Source: Streptomyces europaeiscabiei (GTDB lineage Bacteria; Actinomycetota; Actinomycetes; Streptomycetales; Streptomycetaceae). Taken from it: 64,000 nucleotides of DNA. Made by a program: the position numbers and the translations under genes. Every line of letters begins with the position of its first letter. Position 1 is the first letter of the stretch. The notes beneath the pieces are model-generated. The model did no database searches. It was not told where the DNA came from and saw nothing but the letters and a program-made list of their open reading frames with translations. Below are positions 8,590-16,690 of this stretch, piece after piece. Location: the NCBI RefSeq assembly GCF_036346855.1, contig NZ_CP107841.1, positions 9,552,001 through 9,616,000 of the forward strand. The letters run 5' to 3'.

Positions 8590-8836
8590 TGCGGCGCGGA
8601 GCGTCGCGGTGTCGTTCCGGCGGAGCCGGACCGGGACCGGGACACCAATGCCGCGATCAACGTGAAGACGGCCGCCGGACTGGCGGTATCGGCCTGCGGA
8701 GCGCCGGTAAGACCAGAATCCCATCTGGCGCAGCGCGAAGAAACAGGAAGCCACGGATTCCCGACCGGAAGCCGTGCCGCGTCGCGGCACAGCGACCAGT
8801 CGAGGAAGGCCAGAATCCTCGCCCTTCAGGGCGAGG
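8590..8836 (+). pseudogene. 3' remnant of an IS200/IS605-type tnpB (OrfB) gene
   Basis: The C-terminal zinc-ribbon/RuvC tail of TnpB is readable: RDTNAAINVKTAAGLAVSACG followed in spirit by the GxxVRP and LAQREE segments typical of Streptomyces TnpB ends. The RuvC-III Asp (in RDTNAA) is retained, but the upstream roughly 350 residues, including the other catalytic acids, are missing. It is a 5'-truncated relic. The element's right-end hairpin follows at once. The pnuC stop lies just beyond, so the element landed at the 3' side of pnuC. Confidence 0.65.
8817..8836 (+). repeat. IS200/IS605-like right-end hairpin
   Basis: Perfect palindromic stem CCTCGCCCTTCAGGGCGAGG, a structure usual at the right end of tnpB-type elements, downstream of the TnpB C-terminus. 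It ends 6 bp from the pnuC stop codon, so it could also act as a terminator for pnuC on the minus strand. Confidence 0.6.
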
Positions 8837-8842
8837 AGCATG

Positions 8843-9508
8843 TCAGTGCGACACTCCCTCGGACGCGTGCGCACCGGGCAGTTCCCGGGAGGGCTGCGGT
8901 CCACCGCGGGAGCGCTGCCACCAGTCGCGCATGCCCCACAGGACGAGCGCGCCGTAGATGACGTAGACGAAGCCGGAGAAGGCGTAGCCGTTGACGAAGG
9001 TCAGCGGGACGCCGACCAGGTCGACCAGCAGCCAGGCGAACCAGAACTCGACCATGCCGCGCGCCTGGGCGTACATCGCGACGACCGTGCCGACGAAGAT
9101 GTAGGCGTCCGGCCATGGGTCCCAGGACAGGGTCGGGTAGGCCTTGAACAGCAGGGCCACCGCGACCGTGCCGACGGTGACGGCGCCGACCATCGCCGCA
9201 CGCTCGCGCCAGGTGGCGAACCGCGGGGTGATCTGGCCGTTTCCGGAGCGGCCCTGGTCGCGGTTCCACCGCCACCAGCCGTACAGGGCCACGGTCATGA
9301 CGACGGCCTGCTTGCCGGCGCTGCCGGTCAGGTGGCCGAAGAAGGCACCGAAGAGGATGAGGCCGGACAGGAACTGCACGGGCCAGGTCCACAGGGAGCG
9401 GCGCCAGCCGAGGGCGAGGGCGGCCAGGCCGAGGATGTTGCCAATCATGTCCGACCACAGAATGTGCTGGCCGAACACGACGAACGCCTCGGAGTTCAGC
9501 CCGTTCAT
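8843..9508 (-). CDS. pnuC: PnuC-type nicotinamide/vitamin-nucleoside transporter
   Basis: 221-residue polytopic membrane protein (about seven helices). It shows the PnuC signature: a first helix after DMIGNILGLAALALGWRRS, then LYGWWRWNRDQ and a late FVNGYAFSGFVYVIYG. PnuC proteins mediate facilitated uptake of nicotinamide riboside or, in some actinobacteria (RibM), riboflavin, trapped by intracellular phosphorylation. No kinase gene is adjacent. Upstream (9509-9777) I see neither a gene nor an FMN, TPP or NAD riboswitch core. Next to a flavin-reductase gene a riboflavin role is possible but unproven. Confidence 0.9.
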   Translation of the reverse strand: MNGLNSEAFVVFGQHILWSDMIGNILGLAALALGWRRSLWTWPVQFLSGLILFGAFFGHLTGSAGKQAVVMTVALYGWWRWNRDQGRSGNGQITPRFATWRERAAMVGAVTVGTVAVALLFKAYPTLSWDPWPDAYIFVGTVVAMYAQARGMVEFWFAWLLVDLVGVPLTFVNGYAFSGFVYVIYGALVLWGMRDWWQRSRGGPQPSRELPGAHASEGVSH

Positions 9509-9777
9509 CGGGCGGCCGGGCCGGTTTCAGGCGAGTGAAGCGCGAACCTGCCGTCCGGCAGGTCGTCGGATATCGGGTTTCGGGAGCGATCCATACGCCA
9601 CAGCTTCAGGCCCCTTTGCCCGTATTGTCTAGAGCCGAACCCCATAAGACCTGCCTCGCGGGAAGGGGTGATCACGCCAAGAGTGTGAGCGCGCATGGAT
9701 CAGGCCGGGTGCGCGGCTGGGGCCGACTGAGTGACCCGAGGCGTGCGACTGGGCCACGGTGGGCGAGGTGGGCGCGC
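9509..9777. other. Intergenic region upstream of pnuC
   Basis: No gene seen. On the minus strand the sequence around 9620-9640 could hold a promoter, but no clear -35/-10 pair is evident. No riboswitch consensus was recognised. Confidence 0.3.
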
Positions 9778-9885
9778 TTGGCGGAAGGGTGACACCTGCG
9801 CCAGGGTGGGCAGGTTCTCCAGCGTGCCCAGCAGTAGGACCCCGAGCGGCGCCCCGGCCAGGGATCCCTTGCCGCCGTTCAGGCT
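9778..9885 (-). pseudogene. Remnant of a sugar ABC transporter permease (RbsC/XylH type)
   Basis: On the minus strand the translation GGKGSLAGAPLGVLLLGTLE followed by N-LPTL-AQVSPFRQ matches the conserved penultimate region of ribose/xylose-type permeases (GGrGSv.GallGalll..L.NgL.llgvSpfwQ). About 36 codons survive, with no upstream membrane segments and an aberrant Pro/Arg-rich continuation. The orphan sugar-type binding protein at 10559-11668 is probably the other survivor of this transporter. Confidence 0.6.
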
Positions 9886-10394
9886 GCGTCGGCAGGTCCG
9901 GCGACCCAGTACACCGTCCGGTGCTGCCCGGAGAGCGTACCGAGGGCCTCGAGGTCCATCGGCTCCGCAGTCTCGGGGACGCTGCCCCGCAGGCGCAGCG
10001 CGCCCTGCTGGACCGGCAGGAAGTCCGTGTTGATCTCCCGGACCAGGGCCGCCGACATCATGTCCGCACGGACGCAGAACGTGTAGTCCTTACGGTCCCG
10101 GCTGATCTTGATGCCGAATGTACGGAGCGGCAACCGCTCGGGGTCGACACGCTCGTAGTGGACACGGAACTCCGGCGGGGTGGCCGTCAGTTCGGGCTGC
10201 AGCACGTACAGGTTCGAGTGCGCCAGGTGCCGACAGAACTCGTCCAACTCCCGAAGCAGTGTGGGGTGTACGTGCCTGGCGAGGAGGAGGTGATCGCTGC
10301 GGATGCCATTCGGCGCAGGAGTCCAGCGGGCTTGCACGAGATGCGAGTCCGGAAGTGCGTCAGCTATCTGCCAGAAAGTTCTGAATCGAGGCAT
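9879..10394 (-). CDS. Hypothetical protein, 171 aa
   Basis: No family recognised. The start at 10394 gives MPRFRTFWQIADALPDSHLV; an in-frame start 69 bp upstream is possible. The composition looks like a soluble alpha/beta protein (DHLLLARHVHPTLLRELDEF, FGIKISRDRKDYTFCV), with normal codon use and no signal peptide. It lies 164 bp downstream of the binding-protein gene on the same strand, and its 3' end abuts the permease remnant. It could be an insertion or a member of the former transporter operon. Confidence 0.55.
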   Translation of the reverse strand: MPRFRTFWQIADALPDSHLVQARWTPAPNGIRSDHLLLARHVHPTLLRELDEFCRHLAHSNLYVLQPELTATPPEFRVHYERVDPERLPLRTFGIKISRDRKDYTFCVRADMMSAALVREINTDFLPVQQGALRLRGSVPETAEPMDLEALGTLSGQHRTVYWVAGPADAA

Positions 10395-10558
10395 GTGCTT
10401 CAGACTGCTCCGATTGCAGCAGTATGTCCAGTATTGGGCCGTCACCGCAGACGGCTCGCACATGAAATGCCGCCATGACCCACCTGACGTCCCGGATGGT
10501 GCAGCGGATGATTGTTTCGCCGGTCCGATCCCGCCTTCGGTGGCTCGCTCCCGGGGGA

Positions 10559-11668
10559 CTACTTGTTCAGGCCTGTCGCCGTGCAGTCGGCTGCGAGTTG
10601 GGGCGTGCAGATGTCGGACGCTCTGTACATGCCGTCCCTGATCACCGTGTCCTTGATGTTGTCCTTCGTCAGGGCCTCGACCGACACGAGATGCGCGGGG
10701 ATGCCCTTGCGGGTGGGGCTGTCGACCCTGTCGCCTGTGAGAGCGTCGAACTCTATGTCTCTGCCCTGGGCCTTCGCCACGGCCATCGCCGCAGCGTTCT
10801 CGGCCTCCTGCGGGTACGGCTTGTACACGCTCATGTACTGCTCACCGGTGACGATCCGCCGCACCGCCGAGAGCTCGGCGTCCTGCCCGGTGATCGGTGG
10901 CAGGTCGGTTATGCCTGCGGCCTTCAGTGCCCTGATGATGCCGCCCGCCAGGCCGTCGTTGGCGGCGTAGACGGCCTTGATGTCGCTCTTGCCGATTTCG
11001 TTGATCGCCTCGGTCATGTTCTTCTCGGCGTTCTGCGGCTTCCAGTCCTTGACGTCGAACGACTTGGCGATCGTCACCTTGCCGTCGAGTGCGAGGAGCG
11101 CGCCCGCCTTGAACTGCTGGGCGTTGGGGTCGGTGGGGGAACCGTTCATCATGACGATCTTGTCGTGGACGCCGACGCCCTCGCCGAGGGCCTTCAGCAG
11201 GGAGCGGCCCTGCACCTCGCCGACGAGCCCGTTGTCGAAGGTGATGTACGCGTCGATCGGGCCCTCGGCCAGCCGGTCGTAGGCGATGACCGCGATACCG
11301 GCCTTCTTGGCCTTGCTCACCCCGCCGGCGGTGGCGTGGGTGTCGACGGGGTCCAACAGGATCACGTCGACCCGTTCGTCGATCATCTGCTGCAGTTGTC
11401 GTGTCTGCTCGGCCGCGTCCGCCTCGGCGTTGGCGTACCGGACCCGGCCCTGGCCGTGGGTGAGGGACGCGACCTTCGCCTTGATGACGGGGTAGTGGAA
11501 CTGCTCGTACTGGGGATTCGACTTTTCGGGCAGCAGTAGCCCCACGGTGATGTCGTCGCCTTTGGTCGGGCTCGCGTCGCCGCTGCTTCCCGCCGCGTTG
11601 AGCCCGCCGCAGCCGACGAGCGAAACGGAGAGCGTTGTGGTGGCTGCGGACATGGCGATACGACGCAT
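10559..11668 (-). CDS. Sugar-type ABC transporter substrate-binding lipoprotein (orphan)
   Basis: 369 residues with a lipoprotein signal peptide: MRR, a hydrophobic stretch and lipobox LVGC with Cys20. The mature part is a periplasmic-binding-protein type 1 fold of the ribose/xylose class: VGLLLPEKSNPQYEQFHYPV, then DVILLDPVDTHATAGG and GIAVIAYDRL. Such proteins bind pentoses or related polyols and deliver them to an RbsC/XylH permease. No intact ATPase or permease is adjacent; only a 36-codon permease relic remains 0.7 kb downstream. An IclR-type operator sits about 115 bp before its start. Confidence 0.88.
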   Translation of the reverse strand: MRRIAMSAATTTLSVSLVGCGGLNAAGSSGDASPTKGDDITVGLLLPEKSNPQYEQFHYPVIKAKVASLTHGQGRVRYANAEADAAEQTRQLQQMIDERVDVILLDPVDTHATAGGVSKAKKAGIAVIAYDRLAEGPIDAYITFDNGLVGEVQGRSLLKALGEGVGVHDKIVMMNGSPTDPNAQQFKAGALLALDGKVTIAKSFDVKDWKPQNAEKNMTEAINEIGKSDIKAVYAANDGLAGGIIRALKAAGITDLPPITGQDAELSAVRRIVTGEQYMSVYKPYPQEAENAAAMAVAKAQGRDIEFDALTGDRVDSPTRKGIPAHLVSVEALTKDNIKDTVIRDGMYRASDICTPQLAADCTATGLNK

Positions 11669-11767
11669 CGGTAGCTCACTTCAGGCGCGATTCGGACGTG
11701 GGCGCCGCGTTGCAGCCCACCTGACTGAAAAGCCGACACGGAGGTGTCCTCGGCGTCGAGCGGGCCT

Positions 11768-11800
11768 ACTGTACGAGATGAGAGATGGTATCTCGCAATA
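11768..11800 (-). promoter_or_regulatory. IclR-type operator upstream of the binding-protein gene
   Basis: The palindrome GAGATGGTATCTC (11782-11794) lies within TACGAGATGAGAGATGGTAT. A possible minus-strand -10 (TACAGT, 11768-11773) and a weak -35 (TTGCGA, 19 bp away) place the operator in the spacer, so repression is the likely mode. Confidence 0.55.
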
Positions 11801-11953
11801 TGTCTGCTGTCGGGGCGACGGAAAGGCGTGGCGGCAGCCCGCGTGATGCCGCGACCGACACCCTCGAGTGGCTCCCGCGCCCGCACCTGAGTGCCTGTCG
11901 GGTCGCGTCCGGGTGGGGTGTCGGCCTACCCGCATCGCGCGCATCCGTATCGC

Positions 11954-11983
11954 TTGACACGATGCCATCTCGCATTGAAAGAT
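11954..11983 (+). promoter_or_regulatory. Promoter with IclR-type operator for the FAH-amidohydrolase operon
   Basis: TTGACA (11954-11959) is followed by ATGCCATCTCGCATT (11962-11976), the operator in inverse orientation, then a weak -10 AAAGAT (11978-11983; 18-bp spacing). Transcription would begin close to 11990, almost on the ATG at 11991, which suggests a leaderless mRNA. Confidence 0.55.
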
Positions 11984-11990
11984 GCCTGCC

Positions 11991-12851
11991 ATGCGAGTAG
12001 TGACGACGGATACCGGCCTGGGCCGGATCGAGGACGGGGCTGTCGCCCTGCTGAACACTGCTTTTCCGCACGTCGGCGCGGTCCTAGAGCAGGAGGGTTC
12101 GCTGCGGTGCCTGGCGTCGTGCGCGGTGCGCCGACGTATCCCGCTCGAAGAGGCCACGCTCGTGGCGCCACTGGGCCGCCCCCGCGCGGTGTGGGGCGTC
12201 GGGCTCAATTACGTGTCGAAGGCGGCCCGCACCGGACGCGGACTGCCCGAGCAGCCGATCCTCTACCTGGCGGCGTCGTCCGGCGTGTCGGCACCCGGCG
12301 CGCGAGTGGTGATCCCGCGGTCCGCGACCGAACCCGACTACGAGGGCGAGATCGCGGTGGTCGTCGGACGCAGGCTGTACCGGGCGACGGAGTCCGAGGT
12401 CTGGCCCGCGATCGCCGGGGTCACCGCGGCCAACGACATGACGGCACGCGACATCATGCGCGCCACAGGCACCCCCGCCCTCGCCAAGAGCCACCCGGGC
12501 TTCACGCCGCTCGGCCCGTCGGTCCGCACTCCCGAGGACTTCACCGACCGTGACGCGATCCGCGTACGGACCCGGGTCAACGGCGAACTCGTGCAGGACG
12601 ACACGAGCGACGGGATGATCTTCCCGGTTCCCGATCTGCTCAGCAGGCTGTCGTGGTTCACCGCGCTCGAACCCGGCGACGTCGTCCTCACCGGAACCCC
12701 GGCCGGCACCGGCCAGGACCGCGCGTGCTTCCTCGCCGACGGCGACGAGGTACGCGTCGAGGTGGACGGCGTGCTGCCCCTCGTCACCCGCATCGTGCGT
12801 CCCACGGACGCCCCCCAGCACGACCACCGGCTGACCGAACCGGTCAGCTGA
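11991..12851 (+). CDS. Fumarylacetoacetate hydrolase (FAH) family protein
   Basis: 286 residues. Start 11991 (MRVVTTDTGLG) is chosen over an ATG 9 bp upstream because the predicted promoter would begin transcription there. FAH-fold metal ligands are visible in DYEGEIAVVVG (two Glu) and NDMTARDIM (Asp region), followed by LTGTPAGTGQ near the C-terminus. The family cleaves C-C bonds of acylpyruvates or hydrates/decarboxylates 2-oxo acids made by extradiol ring cleavage, which fits the extradiol enzyme encoded 9 kb downstream. It is first in a four-gene operon with amidohydrolase, aldolase and cupin genes. Confidence 0.87.
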   Translation: MRVVTTDTGLGRIEDGAVALLNTAFPHVGAVLEQEGSLRCLASCAVRRRIPLEEATLVAPLGRPRAVWGVGLNYVSKAARTGRGLPEQPILYLAASSGVSAPGARVVIPRSATEPDYEGEIAVVVGRRLYRATESEVWPAIAGVTAANDMTARDIMRATGTPALAKSHPGFTPLGPSVRTPEDFTDRDAIRVRTRVNGELVQDDTSDGMIFPVPDLLSRLSWFTALEPGDVVLTGTPAGTGQDRACFLADGDEVRVEVDGVLPLVTRIVRPTDAPQHDHRLTEPVS

Positions 12852-12878
12852 CCGTTCCCCACCCTGGAGCACACTGCG

Positions 12879-14042
12879 ATGTCCATCTCCCCCCTGTCGT
12901 CGTACGACCTCGTCCTGGCCGGCGGCACCGTCATCGACCCGGCGTCGGACACCCACGCCCGGCTCGACGTGGCGGTCACCGGTGACCGCATCGCCGCTAT
13001 CGGGGAGGGCCTGTCGGAGAACGCGGCCCGCACGATCGACGTCACCGGCTCCACCGTGCTGCCGGGCCTCGTCGAGGGCCACACCCACATCTTCCAGTAC
13101 GTCTCCGCCGTCGGAGCCCCCGCCGAGGAGGCCCATCTGAGGCGCGGCGTGGTCGCCGCGGCGGATGCCGGCACGGCCGGCGCCTCGACGTTCGCGGCCT
13201 TCCGCAAGCTGGTGGTCGAGGCCAACCCGCTGCGCATCGTCAACTTCCTCAACGTCTCGGTGCTCGGCCTGATCGACTTCAGGTTCGGCGAGCTGCTGAA
13301 CCCCGACACCCTGGTCCCCGAGGACGCGCTCGCGACGGCCGAGGCCCACCCCGACATCGTGCGCGGCTTCAAGATCCGTCTCTCCGAGGACGTCGTCGGC
13401 GAGAACTGGGAGTCGTTGCTGAAGAAGTCCGTGGCGCTGGCCGAACAGGCCCGTCTCCCGCTGATGGTGCACATCGGCGAGACCGAGGAGCCGGTGCCCG
13501 TCGTCCTCGACTACCTGCGCCCCGGCGACATCGTGGCGCACTGCTACACCGGCAAGCCGAACGGCATCCTCGACGGCGACCAGGTGCACCCCGCGGTCAT
13601 GGCGGCCCGCGAGCGCGGCGTGCTGTTCGACTCCGCCCACGGCAAGAGCAACCTCAGCTTCGAGGTGGCACGCCGGGCGATCGCCGACGGATTCCTGCCC
13701 GACGTCCTCAGCTCCGACACCAGCGCCCGCAACTGGCGCGGCCCCGTGTTCGACCTGCTCACCAGCATCTCCAAGCTGGTCGCGCTGGGCGCGCCGCTTC
13801 AGGAGTGCGTCCGGCGGGCCACCGTGGCGCCGGCCCGGCTGCTCGGGCTCGACGCCGAGGGCTACGGGCGCCTGGAGGTCGGTGGGCGGGCCGACGTCAC
13901 GGTCGTCGACTGGACCGACGAGGTCACCCTGCCCGACGCCGCCGGCAACACGATCGTCGCGCCGCGTCTGGAGCCGACCGTGGTGCTGCATGGCGGCAAG
14001 GAGATCGACATCGTGCCGTGGCGGGGTCTGAAGTCGGCCTGA
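12879..14042 (+). CDS. Amidohydrolase / deacetylase-type metallohydrolase
   Basis: 387-residue TIM-barrel amidohydrolase. The metal motif GHTHIFQY (His-x-His), the probable carboxylated Lys in FKIRLSED, His in VHIGETEEP, His in HCYTGKPNG and the final Asp in SSDTSARNW are all present, so the binuclear site is complete. The N-terminal small domain is dihydroorotase-like (LAGGTVIDPASDTHARLDVA). It should hydrolyse a cyclic amide, N-acyl or lactone-like bond. Presence between FAH and aldolase genes suggests a nitrogen-containing or cyclic intermediate, which is inference. Confidence 0.88.
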   Translation: MSISPLSSYDLVLAGGTVIDPASDTHARLDVAVTGDRIAAIGEGLSENAARTIDVTGSTVLPGLVEGHTHIFQYVSAVGAPAEEAHLRRGVVAAADAGTAGASTFAAFRKLVVEANPLRIVNFLNVSVLGLIDFRFGELLNPDTLVPEDALATAEAHPDIVRGFKIRLSEDVVGENWESLLKKSVALAEQARLPLMVHIGETEEPVPVVLDYLRPGDIVAHCYTGKPNGILDGDQVHPAVMAARERGVLFDSAHGKSNLSFEVARRAIADGFLPDVLSSDTSARNWRGPVFDLLTSISKLVALGAPLQECVRRATVAPARLLGLDAEGYGRLEVGGRADVTVVDWTDEVTLPDAAGNTIVAPRLEPTVVLHGGKEIDIVPWRGLKSA

Positions 14043-14096
14043 GCAACCGCACATGTTGAAGCCGACTCGACGCGCCCGCACCTCCGGGAGGAATCC

Positions 14097-14870
14097 ATGA
14101 GCGTCGGTGACGTCCATCTGCTGCGCCGCCGCCTGCGCGCGGCCCTGACGGCGGGGCGACCCGTCGTCGGCACGTTCGTCAAGCTGGCCTCGCCCGACGT
14201 GGTGGAACTGGCCGAGGCGGCCGGGTTCGCGTTCGTGGTCGTCGACCTCGAACACTCCACCCTCACCGAGCGAGACGCCGTCGACCTGGTGCGCCACGCC
14301 GACGTGTGCGGGCTGCCGGCCCTGGTCCGCGTGCCCGGGGTGGACGCCGCTGCGGTCAACCGGCTCCTGGAGGCCGGGGCGGCGGGAATCCAGCTCTCCA
14401 TGCTCACCCACGTCGCCCAGGCAGAGGCGCTCCTGGCGGCGACCCGGTTCGCGCCGGCCGGCCGCCGGTCGGTGAGCCTGGCCAACAGGGCCGCCCGGTT
14501 CGGTGCGGCCCCGCTTGCCGGGTTCCTGCGTGCCGAGCAGGACGACCCGCCGGTGCTGGTGGGCCAGATCGAGACGGCGCGGACGGATCCGCTGCCGGAA
14601 CTCGTCGCCGCCCTCGACGTGTGTTTCGTGGGCAGCACCGACCTCGCGGTCGACCTCGGCCTGCCGACGGACCCGGCGGTGTTGGGCACCGCGGTGGACC
14701 GGGTGAGGGATACCGCCCGCTCCGCCGGGGTGGGGTTCGGCGGCTGGGCGCCGAGCCGGCACGCCGCGTCGGACCTGGGACTCGGTGACGCCGACTACCT
14801 GGTCGTCGGATCGGACCTGCAGATGTTGGCGGCCGGCCTGCGGGCGGCCGCAGGAGAGGAGAACCAGTGA
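14097..14870 (+). CDS. HpcH/HpaI aldolase family protein
   Basis: 257 residues with the class II pyruvate-dependent aldolase pattern: VVVDLEHSTL with the catalytic His region, ALVRVPGVDAAAVNRLLEAG, then metal ligands Glu in GQIETAR and Asp in STDLAVDLG. It would split a 4-hydroxy-2-oxo acid to pyruvate (or glyoxylate) plus an aldehyde, usually the last step after extradiol cleavage and hydration. A GGAGG ribosome-binding site lies 8 bp upstream. The stop overlaps the cupin start. Confidence 0.87.
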   Translation: MSVGDVHLLRRRLRAALTAGRPVVGTFVKLASPDVVELAEAAGFAFVVVDLEHSTLTERDAVDLVRHADVCGLPALVRVPGVDAAAVNRLLEAGAAGIQLSMLTHVAQAEALLAATRFAPAGRRSVSLANRAARFGAAPLAGFLRAEQDDPPVLVGQIETARTDPLPELVAALDVCFVGSTDLAVDLGLPTDPAVLGTAVDRVRDTARSAGVGFGGWAPSRHAASDLGLGDADYLVVGSDLQMLAAGLRAAAGEENQ

Positions 14871-15223
14871 GCACACGCAACGCGGCCCTGTTCCACACCG
14901 TCGTCAATTGGGACGAGATGCCGGTGACCCAGGTGCGGCCGGGCGTCCGCCGCCGCGTCTACGCGACGGACGAGGTGATGATCTGCCATCACGAGCTCGA
15001 GATCGGCATGACCCTGAACCCGCACCGGCACGAGGACTTCGACCAGCTGGTCCATATCGCCGAGGGGCGCGCGAACTACTACGTGGACGGCGTCGCACAC
15101 GACATGCGTGCCGGATCCTTCCTGCTGGTTCCCCGTGGCAGCGAGCACTACGTGGAGCCGACAGAGGCTCCCTGCGTGAACGTCGACTTCTTCGTTCCGC
15201 CGCGGGCCGACCTGCTTCCCTGA
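14867..15223 (+). CDS. Cupin-domain protein
   Basis: 118 residues; the GTG start overlaps the aldolase stop (GTGA). It is a single cupin barrel with metal motif one GMTLNPHRHEDFDQLVHIAEG (His-x-His...Glu-x6-G-like) and motif two PRGSEHYVEP. It may be an isomerase, a decarboxylase or a ligand-binding accessory protein; the size is too small for a typical ring-cleaving dioxygenase. It is the last gene of the operon, with the IS30 left end 105 bp downstream. Confidence 0.83.
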   Translation: MSTRNAALFHTVVNWDEMPVTQVRPGVRRRVYATDEVMICHHELEIGMTLNPHRHEDFDQLVHIAEGRANYYVDGVAHDMRAGSFLLVPRGSEHYVEPTEAPCVNVDFFVPPRADLLP

Positions 15224-15328
15224 ACGGCGGACGGGCGCTCTGGGGCATGCGCGTCGGCCACTCACCGGCGAGAACGACCCGCTCATGTGTGGGAACGGAA
15301 GAGGGCCCACGCCTCCTTTCCTTCTGGT

Positions 15329-16641
15329 GGTCGTCGCAACACCCCAGTTCAGGGGATGCGATGGACTTCGAGGTTCGGAAGGTGCGGACCCCTCAGGGGC
15401 CCCGCAGGTTGATGGCCGAGCGGGCCGCATACTTCCAGCTCATGGAGCAGGGCTACAGCACCCGGGAAGCGGTTCGCCTCGGCATCAACGCGCGGACCGG
15501 CAGGAAGTGGCGCAACGGCCACCACTCGCCGGGCAAGGGACTGAAGGCGGTTGCGCCGATCTGTCCGGTTCCGGGGCTGCCCCGGGAGCCGGTGGACCAG
15601 GCGGAGCCGCCTTCGTGGCCGTCGCGGTACCTGTGTGAGGAGGAGCGCATCCACATCGCGGACCGCCTGCGGGAGAGGGCATCGGTCCGGCGGATAGCTG
15701 CCGAGCTGGGCCGCAGTCCCTCCACGATCAGCCGGGAGATACGCCACAACCGCCGGCCGATGCCCCGGGGCGGCTTCGCCTACCAGCCCTTCCACGCCGA
15801 CCGCCGGGCCCGCCGCAGACGCGCCCGCCCCGAGATCGGCGAGATCGGCCATTGCCCCGAGCTGCGGGACTTCGTCCAGGACCACCTGACGATGCGGTGG
15901 AGCCCGGAACAGATCTGGCAGGCTCTGCGGACACGCTTCCCCGACCGCCCGGAGATGCACGTGGTCCACGAGACGATCTACCAGGCCCTCTACGTCCAGG
16001 GCCGCGGCGAACTCCGCCGGGAACTGACCTGCTCACTGCGGACCGGCAGGGCCGTGCGACGCCCCCACCGCCACGCCGACAGGCGCATCAACCGGCCGAT
16101 CAAGAACATGATCATGATCAGCGAGCAGCCGGCCGAGCAGCCGGCCGGGCCGCCGGGGGCCACCGGGAAGGCGACCTGATCATCGGCAAGAACGGCCAGT
16201 CCGCCACCGGCACGCTCGTCGAACGTTCCCCGGCTACTTGATGCTCGTCCACCTGCCGACCGGCCACAGCGCCCTGGCCACCCGCTACGCGCTCGCCACG
16301 ACCGTCCAGACCCTCCCACCACATCTCTGGCGGTCCCTGAACTGGGACCGGGGCCCGGAGGTGTCCGGCCACCTCTCGTTCACCGTCGCCACCGACATCC
16401 CGGTCTACTTCTGCGACCCGGCCAGCCCTTGGCGGCGCGGCTCCAACGAAAACACCAACGGCCCGCTGCGGCAGTACTTTCCCAAGGGCACCGACCTGGC
16501 CGCCCACCCTCCCCAGGACCTGGCGGCCGTCGCCGCCGAACTCAACAGCCGCCCAAGCAAAACGCTCGACCGGGAAACCCCAGCCGAGCGCCTCGCCAAG
16601 CTCCTGGCCGCAGCCAGTTGATCACCTGTGTTGCAACGACC
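15329..16641 (+). mobile_element. Degenerate IS30-family insertion sequence
   Basis: About 1.31 kb bounded by terminal inverted repeats GGTCGTCGCAACAC (15329-15342) and GTGTTGCAACGACC (16628-16641), 13 of 14 matching. It carries one broken IS30-type transposase. I could not identify a target duplication. It lies between the cupin operon and iclR. Confidence 0.75.
15361..16621 (+). pseudogene. IS30-family transposase, frameshifted
   Basis: The N-terminal part (to about 16179) carries the IS30 helix-turn-helix: RRIAAELGRSPSTISREIR, then WSPEQIWQALR and HETIYQALY. After MIMISEQPAEQ the frame is lost: DLIIGKNGQSATGTLVERS continues in another frame near 16177-16235. From about 16238 a third frame carries the DDE C-terminus (SLNWDRGPE, DIPVYFCDPASPWRRGSNEN, LNSRPSKTLDRETPAERLA). 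The catalytic D, D, E are still recognisable but split over three frames, so the protein is inactive unless frameshifting occurs. Confidence 0.8.
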
Positions 16642-16690
16642 CATGGAATTCGCCCTCAGGGGTGGGCCCTCCGGTGTCGCCGCAGACGGG

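Noticed and set aside
9509..9777. FMN, TPP or NAD riboswitch upstream of pnuC
   Set aside because: None of the conserved core sequences could be found by eye in the region on the coding strand.
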